Of a stretch of 64,000 bases of DNA, positions 49,768 through 58,958 are shown one piece after another. Below the pieces are notes generated by a model. It worked only from the letters and a program-made list of their open reading frames with translations. It was not told the DNA's origin and searched no databases. The position numbers and the translations under genes are program-made. Origin of the DNA: Mumia xiangluensis (GTDB lineage: Bacteria; Actinomycetota; Actinomycetes; Propionibacteriales; Nocardioidaceae); the NCBI RefSeq assembly GCF_010994095.1, contig NZ_WJYO01000005.1, forward strand, positions 372,001 to 436,000, given 5' to 3'. Every line of letters starts with the position of its first letter. The stretch's first letter is position 1.

Positions 49768-51285
49768 TCACGCTCGGCGGCTGCGCAGGTGGTCGCCGAG
49801 GTGCCCGACGTAGACCTTGCCGGTCGGCCCACTGGTGTCGTCGTAGAAGTACATGCGTGGGTTCGGACGCCCGCCGCCGAGCTGGATCCGGATGTGCGTC
49901 CCGTAGAACGCGCGTCCTTCGGAGGCGACCTCCACGGGCACCGCGAACGTCCGGATGCCTCGCAGCTCGCGGTCTCGCTGGGTGTACGAGGTCTCGCCGG
50001 TGGCGACGTGCCTCTCGCTGAGGAGCTCGTGGGGGCGGTCGGCCACGTACGTGCGCAGGTTCGCGGCACGGGTCCGGCCGTCCGCCTTCGCTGCGGCGTA
50101 CTGGTCGAGGATCGCGAGCGCCGCCCAGGTCCGTCGTCGCCATCGTGCGGCCTTCGGATAGCCGTCCAGGGCGCCGGCGCGGTCGGCGAGATCGTCGGCG
50201 AGCACGACGTGGGTCAGCTCGTCGCCCGCCGCTGACAGCAGCTCGGCGAAGGTCGCGAACTCCCGATCGGCGATGGGTGGCTGCGGGTCGGGCTCAGGCC
50301 GTGGCACGACGGCCGGCGCTGCCGCCGCCTTCTCCGCCGGCGGTCGTACGCCGTCGCTCGGGGCTCGAGACCCCGCACTCCGCTCGTGCTCCAGCTCGCG
50401 GATGCGGCGCCGCGCCTTGCGGAGATCGCCCTCGAGCGCGGCGATCCGGCCACGCTCGCGGCCCAGCTCTGCGACCAGCGCGACGTCGGCCGCGGACTCG
50501 GCTTCGGCGTCCTGGTCGACCCCCGGCGCAGCCCCATGGGCGGCGAGCGCCTCCTGGATGATCGTGCCCACCTCGCGGGCGGCCGTGGCGACGGTCAGCG
50601 CTGCGGCGCGAGGGTTGGTCCGACCGGGCGTGAACGTGACGATCGGGCGTGCCGTCCTCTCCGCTGCCGTGGCGGCGACGACGGCGGACCCCGGACGAGG
50701 GAGCGTGAGCCCGCGCGGCCCCACCACGGCCTGAACGGCGTCGCGGACGCGGTCGGGGATCACCAGCACGGGGATGACCGAGCGGGCCGCCGAGGGGACC
50801 AGTGCTCGCGCGGCCGCGACGACGGGCGAGGCCGTGTCCTCGGCGCACACGAGCACGGCCAACGACGGCAGGTCGGCGTTCCACCAGCGTTCGATCACCG
50901 ACACGGGGCCGCCGACGAGATCGATCACCGCGACCGGGTCGGTGAGCGGCTGGCCGAAGACGGTACGGAGCTCCTCTGGCGGCAGGCCGGTCGCCGTGAG
51001 CACGTCCTGGCCGAGGGGTCCGGCCTGCATCGGCGCGGTCCCGACGAAGACCGCCCGCGGGTCGGGAGGTCGCTGTCCCGCCTCGAGGGGCGAGGGGATC
51101 GCCAGCGCGCGATGGGAGTCGTCGATCTGAACGCGTGCGACGGACTCGATGTGGCTGCCGCCGACCCGAGCCCGGACGTGGCTCACGACGATGTCGTCGC
51201 CGGGCTTGCGAACCAGGCTCTGATCGCGGTAGGCGTCCCAGACACGGGCAGGCACGAGAACGACACCACCGCCGAACCGGTGCAT
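49768..51285 (-). CDS. Conserved hypothetical protein with central coiled coil
   Basis: The product is 505 aa. The N-terminal 240 residues are globular with no known motif ('VFVGTAPMQAGPLGQDVLT', 'LAVLVCAEDTASPVVAAARAL'). A coiled coil follows at about 275-315 ('ELGRERGRIAALEGDLRKARRRI'). A proline/alanine linker leads to a C-terminal domain ending 'GTHIRIQLGGGRPNPRMYFYDDTSGPTGKVYVGHLGDHL', an end I recall from other actinobacterial hypothetical proteins. No signal peptide. Function unknown. Confidence 0.75.
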   Translation of the reverse strand: MHRFGGGVVLVPARVWDAYRDQSLVRKPGDDIVVSHVRARVGGSHIESVARVQIDDSHRALAIPSPLEAGQRPPDPRAVFVGTAPMQAGPLGQDVLTATGLPPEELRTVFGQPLTDPVAVIDLVGGPVSVIERWWNADLPSLAVLVCAEDTASPVVAAARALVPSAARSVIPVLVIPDRVRDAVQAVVGPRGLTLPRPGSAVVAATAAERTARPIVTFTPGRTNPRAAALTVATAAREVGTIIQEALAAHGAAPGVDQDAEAESAADVALVAELGRERGRIAALEGDLRKARRRIRELEHERSAGSRAPSDGVRPPAEKAAAAPAVVPRPEPDPQPPIADREFATFAELLSAAGDELTHVVLADDLADRAGALDGYPKAARWRRRTWAALAILDQYAAAKADGRTRAANLRTYVADRPHELLSERHVATGETSYTQRDRELRGIRTFAVPVEVASEGRAFYGTHIRIQLGGGRPNPRMYFYDDTSGPTGKVYVGHLGDHLRSRRA

Positions 51286-51480
51286 CGGTCGTCACCGCCT
51301 TTCCCAGGGGAGCGACTACCCTCGCACGTCGCGAGGGTCGCGCGGAGCGGTTGTCCACAGTCACTCCGAGACTTCCACTCACCCTGATCAGGAGTCTCCC
51401 GGCACCCGGTGGATGTCGTTAGCCTCGAACGGCTTGCGACCGTCACCGAGCTCACCAGGCGAAAGGCACTCCGTACCCTC

Positions 51481-53489
51481 ATGCCCACCACCGAGGCACC
51501 CGAGCACGCCACCGACCCGTCCCGCCGCGCCGTCCTGCGGGGCATCGCCGCATCCGCACTCACCCTGACCGTCGCGCCGATGCCGCGGGGCGACGCCGAC
51601 CCAACATCATCGTCGTCTCGATCGACGACCTCGGGTGGGACGAGCTCGGCTGCTACGGCAACACCTTCAACGAGACGCCCCACATCGACCGGCTCGCACG
51701 CGAGGGCCTGCAGCTCGACACCGCGTACGCCGCCGCGCCGCTGTGCTCGCCGACCCGCGCCGCGCTCATCACCGGTCAGTACCCGGCCCGCACGGGGATC
51801 ACCGACTTCCTCCGCGGCGAGCCGGCACCCAGCGACAAGCACCTCTCGCCTGACATCCGGACCGTCCCCGACGTGCTCGGACCGTACGGCTACACGACGG
51901 GGCTGATCGGGAAGTGGCACCTGACCGAGCGCTACTCCGGCGACTACCGCAGCCGCCCCGGCAACCCGTACGCGCACGGGTTCGACGAGGTCATCGCGTC
52001 GGAGCAGAAGTACATCGGCGACGGTGACTACTTCCACCCGTACTTCTTCATGCCGGACCTGCCGGCGCGCGAGCCCGACGAGTACCTCACGGACCGGCTG
52101 GCGCAGGAGACCGTCGACTTCATCGGCCGCCACCGTGACGAGCCCTTCTTCCTCCACGTCTCGAACTACGCGGTCCACACGAGGCTGGACGCGAAACCTG
52201 ATCTCGTGGCGAAGTACGCGGCGAAGCCGGGCGCCGGCGACTCACCGAACCGTCCCGTGCTCGCGGCGATGCTCGAGAGCGTCGACGACCAGGTCGGCCG
52301 GATCGCGGCGACGCTCGTCGAGCTCGGCATCGCTCGCGACACCCTGCTGCTCGTGACGTCGGACAACGGCGGCCCGTACCGCGACGCCAACAGGCCGCTG
52401 CGCGGAGGCAAGGGCGAGCTGTACGAAGGCGGGATCCGCGTCCCGCTGATCGCGTCGTGGCCAGGCACGATCCGTCCGGGCCGCCGGGACGCGACGCCGA
52501 CGAGCACGATCGACATCCTGCCGACGGCACTCGATCTGGCGGGTGGACGTCTGCGGGGCAACGACTTCGACGGCGTGAGCATCGCGCCGATCCTCACCGG
52601 ACGCGGCCGCGTCCATCGCGACTCGTTGTTCTGGGTCTACCCGCACTTCATCGGCAGCACGCATCCGCACGCGGCCGTACGCCGCGGCCGCTACAAGCTC
52701 GTCCAGTACCTCCGTGACGGGCGTACCGAGCTGTACGACCTCGCTCGCGACCCGGGCGAGACCACCGACATCTCCGCGGAGGAGGTCGTCACCGAGCGCA
52801 TCCTGCGGGCGCACCTGCGCGCCCACCTGGCCGACGTCGACGTGCTCCCGCCGCCGCCCTCGCGTGCGGCCTACCCGCACCGCGAGCTCGAGGAGACCTT
52901 CGACGGCGACCTCTCGCGCTGGGAGACCCTGCCGGTCGGGGCCGCCTTCGGCGAGGTAGCCGTGCGGGACGGGCAGCTCGCGGTCACCGCCGCGCGGATG
53001 ACGCATCTCGTCTTCCGCTCCGACGTGGCACCGAGCTCCGACGAGGTGGCCGTCGTCCTCGACACGGGCACCTTCGCCGAGTCCGGGAGCCAGGACACCG
53101 TCTTCGTCGGGCTCGCGAAGGACGCCGGCAACTACCTGCTGTTCCGCTACCACAACGGTCTCCACCGGGTCGGTTGGGACCTGCGCATCGACGGCGCGCT
53201 GATCACCGCCGGTGGCGAGCCACTGGGGAACCTCGACGGCTCGGTCGATCTCACCGGTCCTGCCGCTCGGTACGCGTTCGTGCTCCGCGGCACGTCGGCG
53301 ACCGCCTACGCCGACCAGGGGAGCGGGTGGGAGTTCCTCTACTCCGTCGACGTCGGCGGAGCGGTCGACCTCGCCGACCCGGCCGTACGCGCGTCGTACC
53401 GGTACGCGGCGAGCGTCCGGCTCGACGACGGCACGATCACGCTCGACGGGATCACGGCTCACCGCGCACGGCCTTTTAGACCACATTAA
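51481..53489 (+). pseudogene. Tat-exported sulfatase gene with a frameshift after the signal peptide
   Basis: The ATG at 51481 starts a Tat signal (PSRRAVLRGIAASALTL) in one frame. The sulfatase begins in another frame at about 51600: 'PNIIVVSIDDLGWDELGCYG', 'APLCSPTRAALITGQYPARTG' (formylglycine site CSPTR), then 'GLIGKWHL', 'LVTSDNGGPYRDANRPLRGGKGELYEGGIRVPLIASWPG'. From 51481 to the stop is 2009 nt, one base short of a codon multiple, and the break falls in or near a GGGG run at 51586-51600. No in-frame start precedes the active site. The C-terminal about 200 residues form a LamG-like domain. Dead gene, or a homopolymer error. Confidence 0.85.
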
Positions 53490-53503
53490 GGCAATAAAGT
53501 GGT
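53480..53503 (+). promoter_or_regulatory. AT-rich dyad operator of the fic gene
   Basis: ACCACATTA (53480-53488) and TAAAGTGGT (53495-53503) are inverted repeats matching at 8 of 9 positions. It overlaps the sulfatase stop and directly precedes TAAGAT (53505), a -10-like box 6 nt from the fic ATG. This AT-rich patch stands out in 70% GC sequence. The Fic protein's C-terminal winged helix is a candidate binder. Confidence 0.5.
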
Positions 53504-53516
53504 GTAAGATGCCAGG

Positions 53517-54746
53517 ATGGACCACGGAGACGGCGGTTTCGCGATCGGGTGGGAGTCCCACCCGTGGGAGCGCGAGCCCGATCGCGCCGCTTCTCGACGT
53601 CAGCGCCTGTCCGCTCGCGGCCCGTACGAGGCAGCCGTCCCGGCCCGCATCGCCGAGGTCTCCGTGCAGGTCGGCGCCGAGCTCCAGGCAGAGGCCGAGG
53701 ACGCGGTCCGCGAGATCACGCGCTTCGACGCGGAGGTCGGCGGCCTCGCCGGCCGACGCGCTGACGCCGAAGAATCCGCTGCCGAGCTGGCTCCGCTGGC
53801 CTCGGTGCTGCTGCGGACCGAGTCCGCGTCCTCGTCGGAGATCGAGGGTGTCACCGCGGGAGCTCGAGCGTTGGCCATGGCGGCGATCGCCGCGAGGTCC
53901 GGCCCGAACGCCCAGCTCGTCACGGCGAACGTCGCCGCGATGCAGCGTGCGGTCGCGCTGGCCGACGACATCAGCGTCGGCTCGATCCTCGCGGCCCACG
54001 AGGCGCTGCTGATCGGTCACGAGTACGCCGCACCCGGTCGCCTCCGCGATCAGCAGGTCTGGATCGGGAGCAACGCCCTCAGCCCGCACACCGCGTCGTT
54101 CGTCCCGCCCCACCACTCGCGGGTGGCGGCAGATCTCGACGACCTGATCGCCTTCGTCAAGCGGGCGGACCTGCCTGTCCTGGTGCACGTGGCCATCGCG
54201 CACGCTCAGTTCGAGACGATCCACCCGTTCAACGACGGGAACGGGCGTGTCGGGCGCACCCTCGTCCACGCGATGCTGCGTCGCTCCGACGTCACGCGGC
54301 GGTTGACGGTGCCGGTGTCGGCCGGTCTGCTGACGGACACGTCCGGATACTTCCGCGCGCTGACGGACTATCGCGCCGGCAACGTCGAGCCGATCGTCCG
54401 ACAGTTCGCCGACGCATCGTTCCGTGCCGTCGGCAACGGGAGACAGCTGGTCGAGGACCTCGACCGGATCTACGACGCGTGGCTCGAGCGGCTCGGGTCC
54501 CGTCGAGGCTCGGCTGCTCGACGCCTCCTGCCGTCCCTGCTGAATCAACCGGCAGTCGACGTCGCCTATGTCGAGAACACCGTCGGCGTCGCGCTCTCCG
54601 CTGCCCAGCGCGCGGTCGAGCAGCTGGAGGATGCCGGGATCCTGTCGCGCTCAGGCGATGGCCGACGAAACCGGGTGTGGATCGCGCCGGAGGTCATCGA
54701 CGCGCTGGACCGGTTCGCCGAGCGCGTGGGCCGTCGCGGCTGGTGA
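53517..54746 (+). CDS. Fic family AMP-transferase with C-terminal winged helix
   Basis: The product is 409 aa. The Fic active-site loop is 'HPFNDGNGRVGR' with His236. An inhibitory helix motif, Ser106-xxx-Glu110-Gly111 ('SSSEIEG'), lies N-terminal, giving a class II (self-inhibited) Fic protein that normally transfers AMP to a protein target when released. The last 80 residues ('VDVAYVENTVGVALSAAQRAVEQLEDAGIL') are a winged helix that may autoregulate the gene. The start ATG has no Shine-Dalgarno and is probably leaderless. Confidence 0.93.
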   Translation: MDHGDGGFAIGWESHPWEREPDRAASRRQRLSARGPYEAAVPARIAEVSVQVGAELQAEAEDAVREITRFDAEVGGLAGRRADAEESAAELAPLASVLLRTESASSSEIEGVTAGARALAMAAIAARSGPNAQLVTANVAAMQRAVALADDISVGSILAAHEALLIGHEYAAPGRLRDQQVWIGSNALSPHTASFVPPHHSRVAADLDDLIAFVKRADLPVLVHVAIAHAQFETIHPFNDGNGRVGRTLVHAMLRRSDVTRRLTVPVSAGLLTDTSGYFRALTDYRAGNVEPIVRQFADASFRAVGNGRQLVEDLDRIYDAWLERLGSRRGSAARRLLPSLLNQPAVDVAYVENTVGVALSAAQRAVEQLEDAGILSRSGDGRRNRVWIAPEVIDALDRFAERVGRRGW

Positions 54747-54752
54747 GTGCCG

Positions 54753-54785
54753 ATCGGGGGCGAGCTGAGATGGCTCGCCCCCGAT
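54753..54785. terminator. Bidirectional hairpin between fic and the sulfur operon
   Basis: ATCGGGGGCGAGC (54753-54765) and GCTCGCCCCCGAT (54773-54785) form a perfect 13-bp stem with loop TGAGATG. It lies 6 nt after the fic stop and 21 nt beyond the end of the minus-strand operon, so it can terminate both. Confidence 0.85.
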
Positions 54786-54806
54786 GGCAGGTCGTACGAC
54801 TCCGGC

Positions 54807-55760
54807 TCAGCCTGCGGACTGGGCGACCGCGCTGCGCGACTTCTCGACGAGTGCCGACACCTCCGGCAGCACCGCCGTACGGACGTCGACGGCCTTCGGC
54901 AGGAGTCCGTTCGCGAACAGCAGGTCGGCGGCGTGCTGCTGCTCGTCCAGGAAGGTGTCGTCGACCGGGTTGAGGCCGAACGGACGGTGCGCGAGCGCGT
55001 GCTCCCAGGCCTCGACGCTGGCCGGCTGCCCGTGCGCCTGCGCGTCGGCGACGAAGAACTCGGCAGCCTCGCGGGGGTCGGCGACGATCCGCGCGTCGGA
55101 CTCCTGCAGCGCGTCGATCACGGCGGCGAGCTCGTCGGTGCGCTCGACCGCGAAGTCGCGCCGCGTGAACCACAGCGACGGGTGGCTGAACAGTCCGTCG
55201 GTCTCGACGAGCGTCGTCACCTCGGTCTCCTGCTCGACGCGCGAGAGCTCCGGGTACGACCCGGTCCAGGCGTCGATCGCACCGGCGAGGAAGAGGTCGG
55301 CGGCGTCACCGCCCACGTCCACCGGCTCGACGTCGTCCCAGCCCAGACCGACCTGCTCGAGCGCGAACAGGAGCAGCGTCGTCTGCCACGAGCCGTGCCC
55401 GATGCCGATCTTCTTGCCGCGCAGGTCGGCGACGGTCGAGATGCCGGAGCCGGCCTTCGCGACCAGCCGGCCGTTCTCGACCCGCGGCTGCGAGATGCCG
55501 ATGTAGACGAGGTCGTGCCCCTGGCCGAGGCCGGTGATCGGAGGCGTGAAGCCCGTCCCGATCACGTCGTAGCCCTCCTCGGTGAACAGGTGGTCGGCGT
55601 GGACGGTCGGCAGCCCCTCGCGGACGCCGGGCTTCGGGCCCGACGGCAGCTCGCGCAGGTCGACCCAGGTCACGTCGTCGAGCTTCTGCTCCAGGAGGTT
55701 GCGGTGGCGCAGGACGAACAGCGAGTTGTTGTGCGGGAAGAATCCGACGCGGGTGGTCAT
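54807..55760 (-). CDS. Cytoplasmic substrate-binding-fold protein, last gene of the sulfur operon
   Basis: The product is 317 aa from the ATG at 55760 (ATGA overlap with the monooxygenase stop). The fold is SsuA/NMT1-like ('GLGQGHDLVYIGISQP', 'STVADLRGKKIGIGHGSWQTTLLLFALEQVGL', 'VGGDAADLFLAGAIDAWTG'). It has no signal peptide or lipobox, while the first gene of the operon does. DszB desulfinase also uses this fold as a cytosolic enzyme, so this may be an enzyme rather than a transport protein; that is inference. It lacks the CPVP motif of the DszB-like protein. Confidence 0.8.
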   Translation of the reverse strand: MTTRVGFFPHNNSLFVLRHRNLLEQKLDDVTWVDLRELPSGPKPGVREGLPTVHADHLFTEEGYDVIGTGFTPPITGLGQGHDLVYIGISQPRVENGRLVAKAGSGISTVADLRGKKIGIGHGSWQTTLLLFALEQVGLGWDDVEPVDVGGDAADLFLAGAIDAWTGSYPELSRVEQETEVTTLVETDGLFSHPSLWFTRRDFAVERTDELAAVIDALQESDARIVADPREAAEFFVADAQAHGQPASVEAWEHALAHRPFGLNPVDDTFLDEQQHAADLLFANGLLPKAVDVRTAVLPEVSALVEKSRSAVAQSAG

Positions 55761-56917
55761 GAGGCGCTCCTGAGGGTTGAGGTGAGGGAGTTCGTGCGGT
55801 CGAAGGTGACGCGGGGGAGGACTTCGCTGCCGATCCGGTACGCCTCCTCGAGATGGGGGACCGCGGCGAGGATGAAGGCGTCGGTGCCGAGGGCGACGAG
55901 CTCGTCGAGGCGCTGGGCGACCTGGTCGTAGCTGCCGACGAGCCCGAAGACCGGTCCGCCGCGGAGCAGGTGGAACCCTGCCCACACGTTCGGCTCGACC
56001 TCGAGGTCGCGAGGACCGGTGACCGGTTGCTTGATGAAGCCACGCGCGCGGGCAGCGCCGACGGAGTCACCCGTCGCGTCGAACGACAGCTTCGACGTGT
56101 CGATCGCCGGCCACGCGCGCTCGATCTCGGCCCACGCCTCCTCCTCGGTGGGACGGGCGAGGATCTCGACGCGCAGCGCGAACCGCGGCGTACGGCCGTA
56201 GGCGGCGCTCTCCTCACGCACCTGGCGGAACTTGTCGGGGAGCGCGCTGAACGGCTCGAGCCATGACAGGTAGTAGTCGGCGTGCTTGCCGGCCGTCTCG
56301 ATCGCCGCCGGAGACGAGCCCGAGAAGTAGACCTCGGGCACGGGCTGCGCGGCGAGCTCCGACGGGAGGTGCGCACCACGGACGTCGAAGAAGCGGCCGT
56401 CCAGGTCGTACGGCTCGGTGCCCCACGCTCCCTTGAGCGCGTCGAGGAACTCGGCCGTCCGGGCGTACCGGTCGTCGTGTGCGACAGTGTCACCCCACCA
56501 CGTCTGCTGCGGGCCGCCGCCTCCGGTGATCACGTTGTACGTGAGGCGGCCGCCGGTGGCGCGCTGCAGGCTCGCCGACAGCCTCGCCGCGTGCACGGGA
56601 TCGAGGAACCCTGGCTGGTAGGCGACCATGAACCGGAACGTGCGCGTCTCCCGCGCCAGCAGGGCCGCGGTCGTGAACGGGTCGTCGGTGAACGGGAAGC
56701 TCGGCAGCAGCCCGCCGACGAACCCTGCGGACTCGGCGGCCTTCGCGACGTCGGCCATGTGGTCGACGTACGTGTAGCCGTCGTCGCGCCCGCCACGCCG
56801 GCCCGGGGTGATGCTCCCGGGCTCGTGCGGTGCCCAGTCGCCTCGCGTCTGCGCGTGGGGTCGGCGGACCGAGGGCTGGTCGCCGTGGGTGCCGATGCGC
56901 CAGTAGACGTCGACCAT
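55757..56917 (-). CDS. SsuD-like FMNH2-dependent monooxygenase
   Basis: The product is 386 aa. The luciferase-like (LLM) barrel is clear: 'HMADVAKAAESAGFVGGLLPSF', 'TFRFMVAYQPGFLDPVHAARLSASLQRATGGRLTYNVITGGG', 'YARTAEFLDAL', 'PEVYFSGSSPAAIETAGKHADYYLSW'. This fits alkanesulfonate monooxygenases (SsuD group), which release sulfite from organosulfonates using reduced flavin. It overlaps the previous gene's stop by one base (TGATG). No flavin reductase gene is in the operon. Substrate unknown. Confidence 0.92.
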   Translation of the reverse strand: MVDVYWRIGTHGDQPSVRRPHAQTRGDWAPHEPGSITPGRRGGRDDGYTYVDHMADVAKAAESAGFVGGLLPSFPFTDDPFTTAALLARETRTFRFMVAYQPGFLDPVHAARLSASLQRATGGRLTYNVITGGGGPQQTWWGDTVAHDDRYARTAEFLDALKGAWGTEPYDLDGRFFDVRGAHLPSELAAQPVPEVYFSGSSPAAIETAGKHADYYLSWLEPFSALPDKFRQVREESAAYGRTPRFALRVEILARPTEEEAWAEIERAWPAIDTSKLSFDATGDSVGAARARGFIKQPVTGPRDLEVEPNVWAGFHLLRGGPVFGLVGSYDQVAQRLDELVALGTDAFILAAVPHLEEAYRIGSEVLPRVTFDRTNSLTSTLRSAS

Positions 56918-57909
56918 CAGCGGACTCCTGTCGTCTCGAGGTCAGGTGTGCTGGTGCTGCTTGAGGCAGGTCGTACGAGGGGGAGGAGGTGCTCGCCGAT
57001 CCGGTACGTCTCCTCGACCCGGGGACGGACGTCGAGGATCACCGTCCCGACGCCCTGGCTCGCCAGGCGTGCGAGCTCGTCGGCAACCTGTGCGTACGAG
57101 CCGACGAGCCCGCCCGGCGAGGAGTGCCCGCGGGTCGCGAACCCGTCCCACCAGGACGCCCCCGAGGGGAGTGGTACGAGGTCAGGGCTCGCGCCGGTCT
57201 CCGCGGCGAGCTCGCCCAGGGCCTCGCCGACGGTCTCGCGGACGAGCAGCGACAGACGGATGCCGAGCTCGACCGCCCGTCCGAGGGCGCGCGCCTGCTC
57301 CTGCAGCGCGGGCCCGCGCTCGGCCACCTCGTGCGCCGTCGTGAACACGTGGACGTCGCCGTGCTTGGCGGACAGCCGGAGGGCGTCGTCGTCGCTGCCG
57401 GTGAGATGAACACGCGGGAACGGCAGGCCGGCGAGCGCCTCGCGGAAGCCGCCGCCCTTCACCTGGTAGTACGTCCCCTCGAGATCGAACGTCTCGTGGT
57501 TCCACACACCGCGGCTGATCGTGAGGAACTCGTCGGCCCGGGCGTACCAGCTCGCCGCGTCGGTGCTCGACGGCCGCCGCTGCGACGGGGTCGCCGCAGT
57601 CACGAGCGGCGCCCAGTCGAGACGCCCGGCGGTGAACCGCTGGTACGAGGCGGCGACCTTCGCCGCGTACACCGGGTTGAACGCGGCGACGTGGAACTCG
57701 TGCAGCGCGTGCACCCAGCGGGTGTGGCGGAGCGCGTCGCCGACCAGGACCGTCGACTCCTCGCCACCCAGGTCGTACGGGGCGACGACGCCGTCGAGGC
57801 CGGCGACCTCCGCCGCGCGGAAGGCGTGCGCGCGCTCCTCAGACGGCGGGAGGTGGCCCCAGTCGCGCTCATCGCGGGTGGCGAGCGTCGTCCAGACTCG
57901 GAGGCTCAT
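56917..57909 (-). CDS. Second LLM-class flavin-dependent monooxygenase
   Basis: The product is 330 aa. LLM features: 'RAAEVAGLDGVVAPYDLGGE', 'HEFHVAAFNPVYAAKVAASYQRFTAGRLDWAPLV', 'WYARADEFLTISRGVW', 'PRVHLTGSDDDALRLSAKHGDVHVF'. It is diverged from the SsuD-like neighbour. In a pathway ending in a desulfinase, one monooxygenase could make the sulfinate or sulfone intermediate; which one is not readable. Coupled by ATGA to the DszB-like gene upstream. Confidence 0.9.
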   Translation of the reverse strand: MSLRVWTTLATRDERDWGHLPPSEERAHAFRAAEVAGLDGVVAPYDLGGEESTVLVGDALRHTRWVHALHEFHVAAFNPVYAAKVAASYQRFTAGRLDWAPLVTAATPSQRRPSSTDAASWYARADEFLTISRGVWNHETFDLEGTYYQVKGGGFREALAGLPFPRVHLTGSDDDALRLSAKHGDVHVFTTAHEVAERGPALQEQARALGRAVELGIRLSLLVRETVGEALGELAAETGASPDLVPLPSGASWWDGFATRGHSSPGGLVGSYAQVADELARLASQGVGTVILDVRPRVEETYRIGEHLLPLVRPASSSTSTPDLETTGVR

Positions 57910-58958
57910 CGGACCGACGCTCCGTCCTGCTGCTCGGCGACCTGGCGTGCTGCCTCGGCGAGCGGCTCGTGCGCGGCCCAGGACGCGACGTCCACCCGCG
58001 ACGCGAGGAAGCCGTGGTCGTGCAGGAAGCGCTGCTGCTGGTCGAGCAGTGCGAGACGCTCGCCGTCGAGGGTCGGGGTGAGCGAGAGGTGGACGTCCTC
58101 GCCGTACGCGGCGATGACGCCGTCGGCACCGGAGCCGACCTCGCGGCCGAGGATGGCGCGCAGCTCGTCGACGTGCGTCGCTGCCCAGCGCGAGGCGCGG
58201 AGGGTCTCGACCAGGAACTGGACGACGATCTCGGGGCGTTCCGCGAGGAGGTCCTCGTGGACCGTGATGGGCCGGGGCGTGCCGTTGTTGACGCGTGACG
58301 ACCGCTCCGCCGTGGCGTCGAGGTCGATCGCGACGACCGCGCCGAGCTCACGTGCCTGCTCTGCAGAGCGCGCGCCCTTCACATAGACGGCGTCGACGAG
58401 GCCGTCGGCGAGCTGCGTCAGCCCGGGCCACGGCGCCGCAGCCGACGGGTCGTTGCCCGGTGCACGCTCGACGCGTGACTCGACCTCGACGATGTCGACG
58501 TCGTCCAGGGTCAGGTCGGCGAGCGCGAGCGCGTTGACGAAGCCGTGCAGCGCCATGGCCCGCGGGAAGCTGGTCGCGCGCGAGCCGGCCCAGCCCGGGA
58601 TCGCGACCCGGCGCCCACGCAGGTCTGCGGGACTGGTGATGCCGGCGTCGGGGCGCGTCAGGATCGACTGCCACTCGTCGATCCAGGTGAGGCCGATCAG
58701 CCGGGTCGGGGCGCCTTCGGAGCGCGCGACGAGCGCCGGCACGTTGCCGCCCTCACGGAAGAGGCCGACGAGCTGGTGGTCGAAGTGGTGCCGCGCGATC
58801 TCCGGCGGAGCGTCCTGGAGGACGCCGACGGACAGACCGGCAGGGGTGAAGGCCTCGTCGAGCCACCCGAGGTTGTACGCGAGGCCGCTCGCGGTCGGGA
58901 CGGGGCACCGCGTGTACCAGAGCTGGTTCACGTCGGTCCGTTCGGAGACGCTGGTCAT
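57906..58958 (-). CDS. DszB-like sulfinate desulfinase
   Basis: The product is 350 aa, close to DszB (365 aa), with no signal peptide. 'WYTRCPVPTASGLAYNLGWLD' aligns with the DszB segment around catalytic Cys27 (Y-x-x-C-P-V-P), giving Cys18. 'RHHFDHQLVGLFREGGNVPAL' aligns with DszB 'HFTYDQ...R-GG-x-x-P', giving His58 and Arg68, the same 10-residue spacing as His60 and Arg70. So all three catalytic residues of DszB are kept. The rest ('TSPADLRGRRVAIPGWAG', 'LADGLVDAVYVKGARSAEQARELGAV') is the shared binding-protein fold. It likely releases sulfite from an aromatic or other sulfinate. The DszB numbering is from memory. Confidence 0.8.
   Translation of the reverse strand: MTSVSERTDVNQLWYTRCPVPTASGLAYNLGWLDEAFTPAGLSVGVLQDAPPEIARHHFDHQLVGLFREGGNVPALVARSEGAPTRLIGLTWIDEWQSILTRPDAGITSPADLRGRRVAIPGWAGSRATSFPRAMALHGFVNALALADLTLDDVDIVEVESRVERAPGNDPSAAAPWPGLTQLADGLVDAVYVKGARSAEQARELGAVVAIDLDATAERSSRVNNGTPRPITVHEDLLAERPEIVVQFLVETLRASRWAATHVDELRAILGREVGSGADGVIAAYGEDVHLSLTPTLDGERLALLDQQQRFLHDHGFLASRVDVASWAAHEPLAEAARQVAEQQDGASVR

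Noticed and set aside
54807-55760. Ordinary extracellular binding protein of the ABC transporter
   Set aside because: No Sec, Tat or lipoprotein signal at the coupled start, while a proper lipoprotein binding protein is the operon's first gene.
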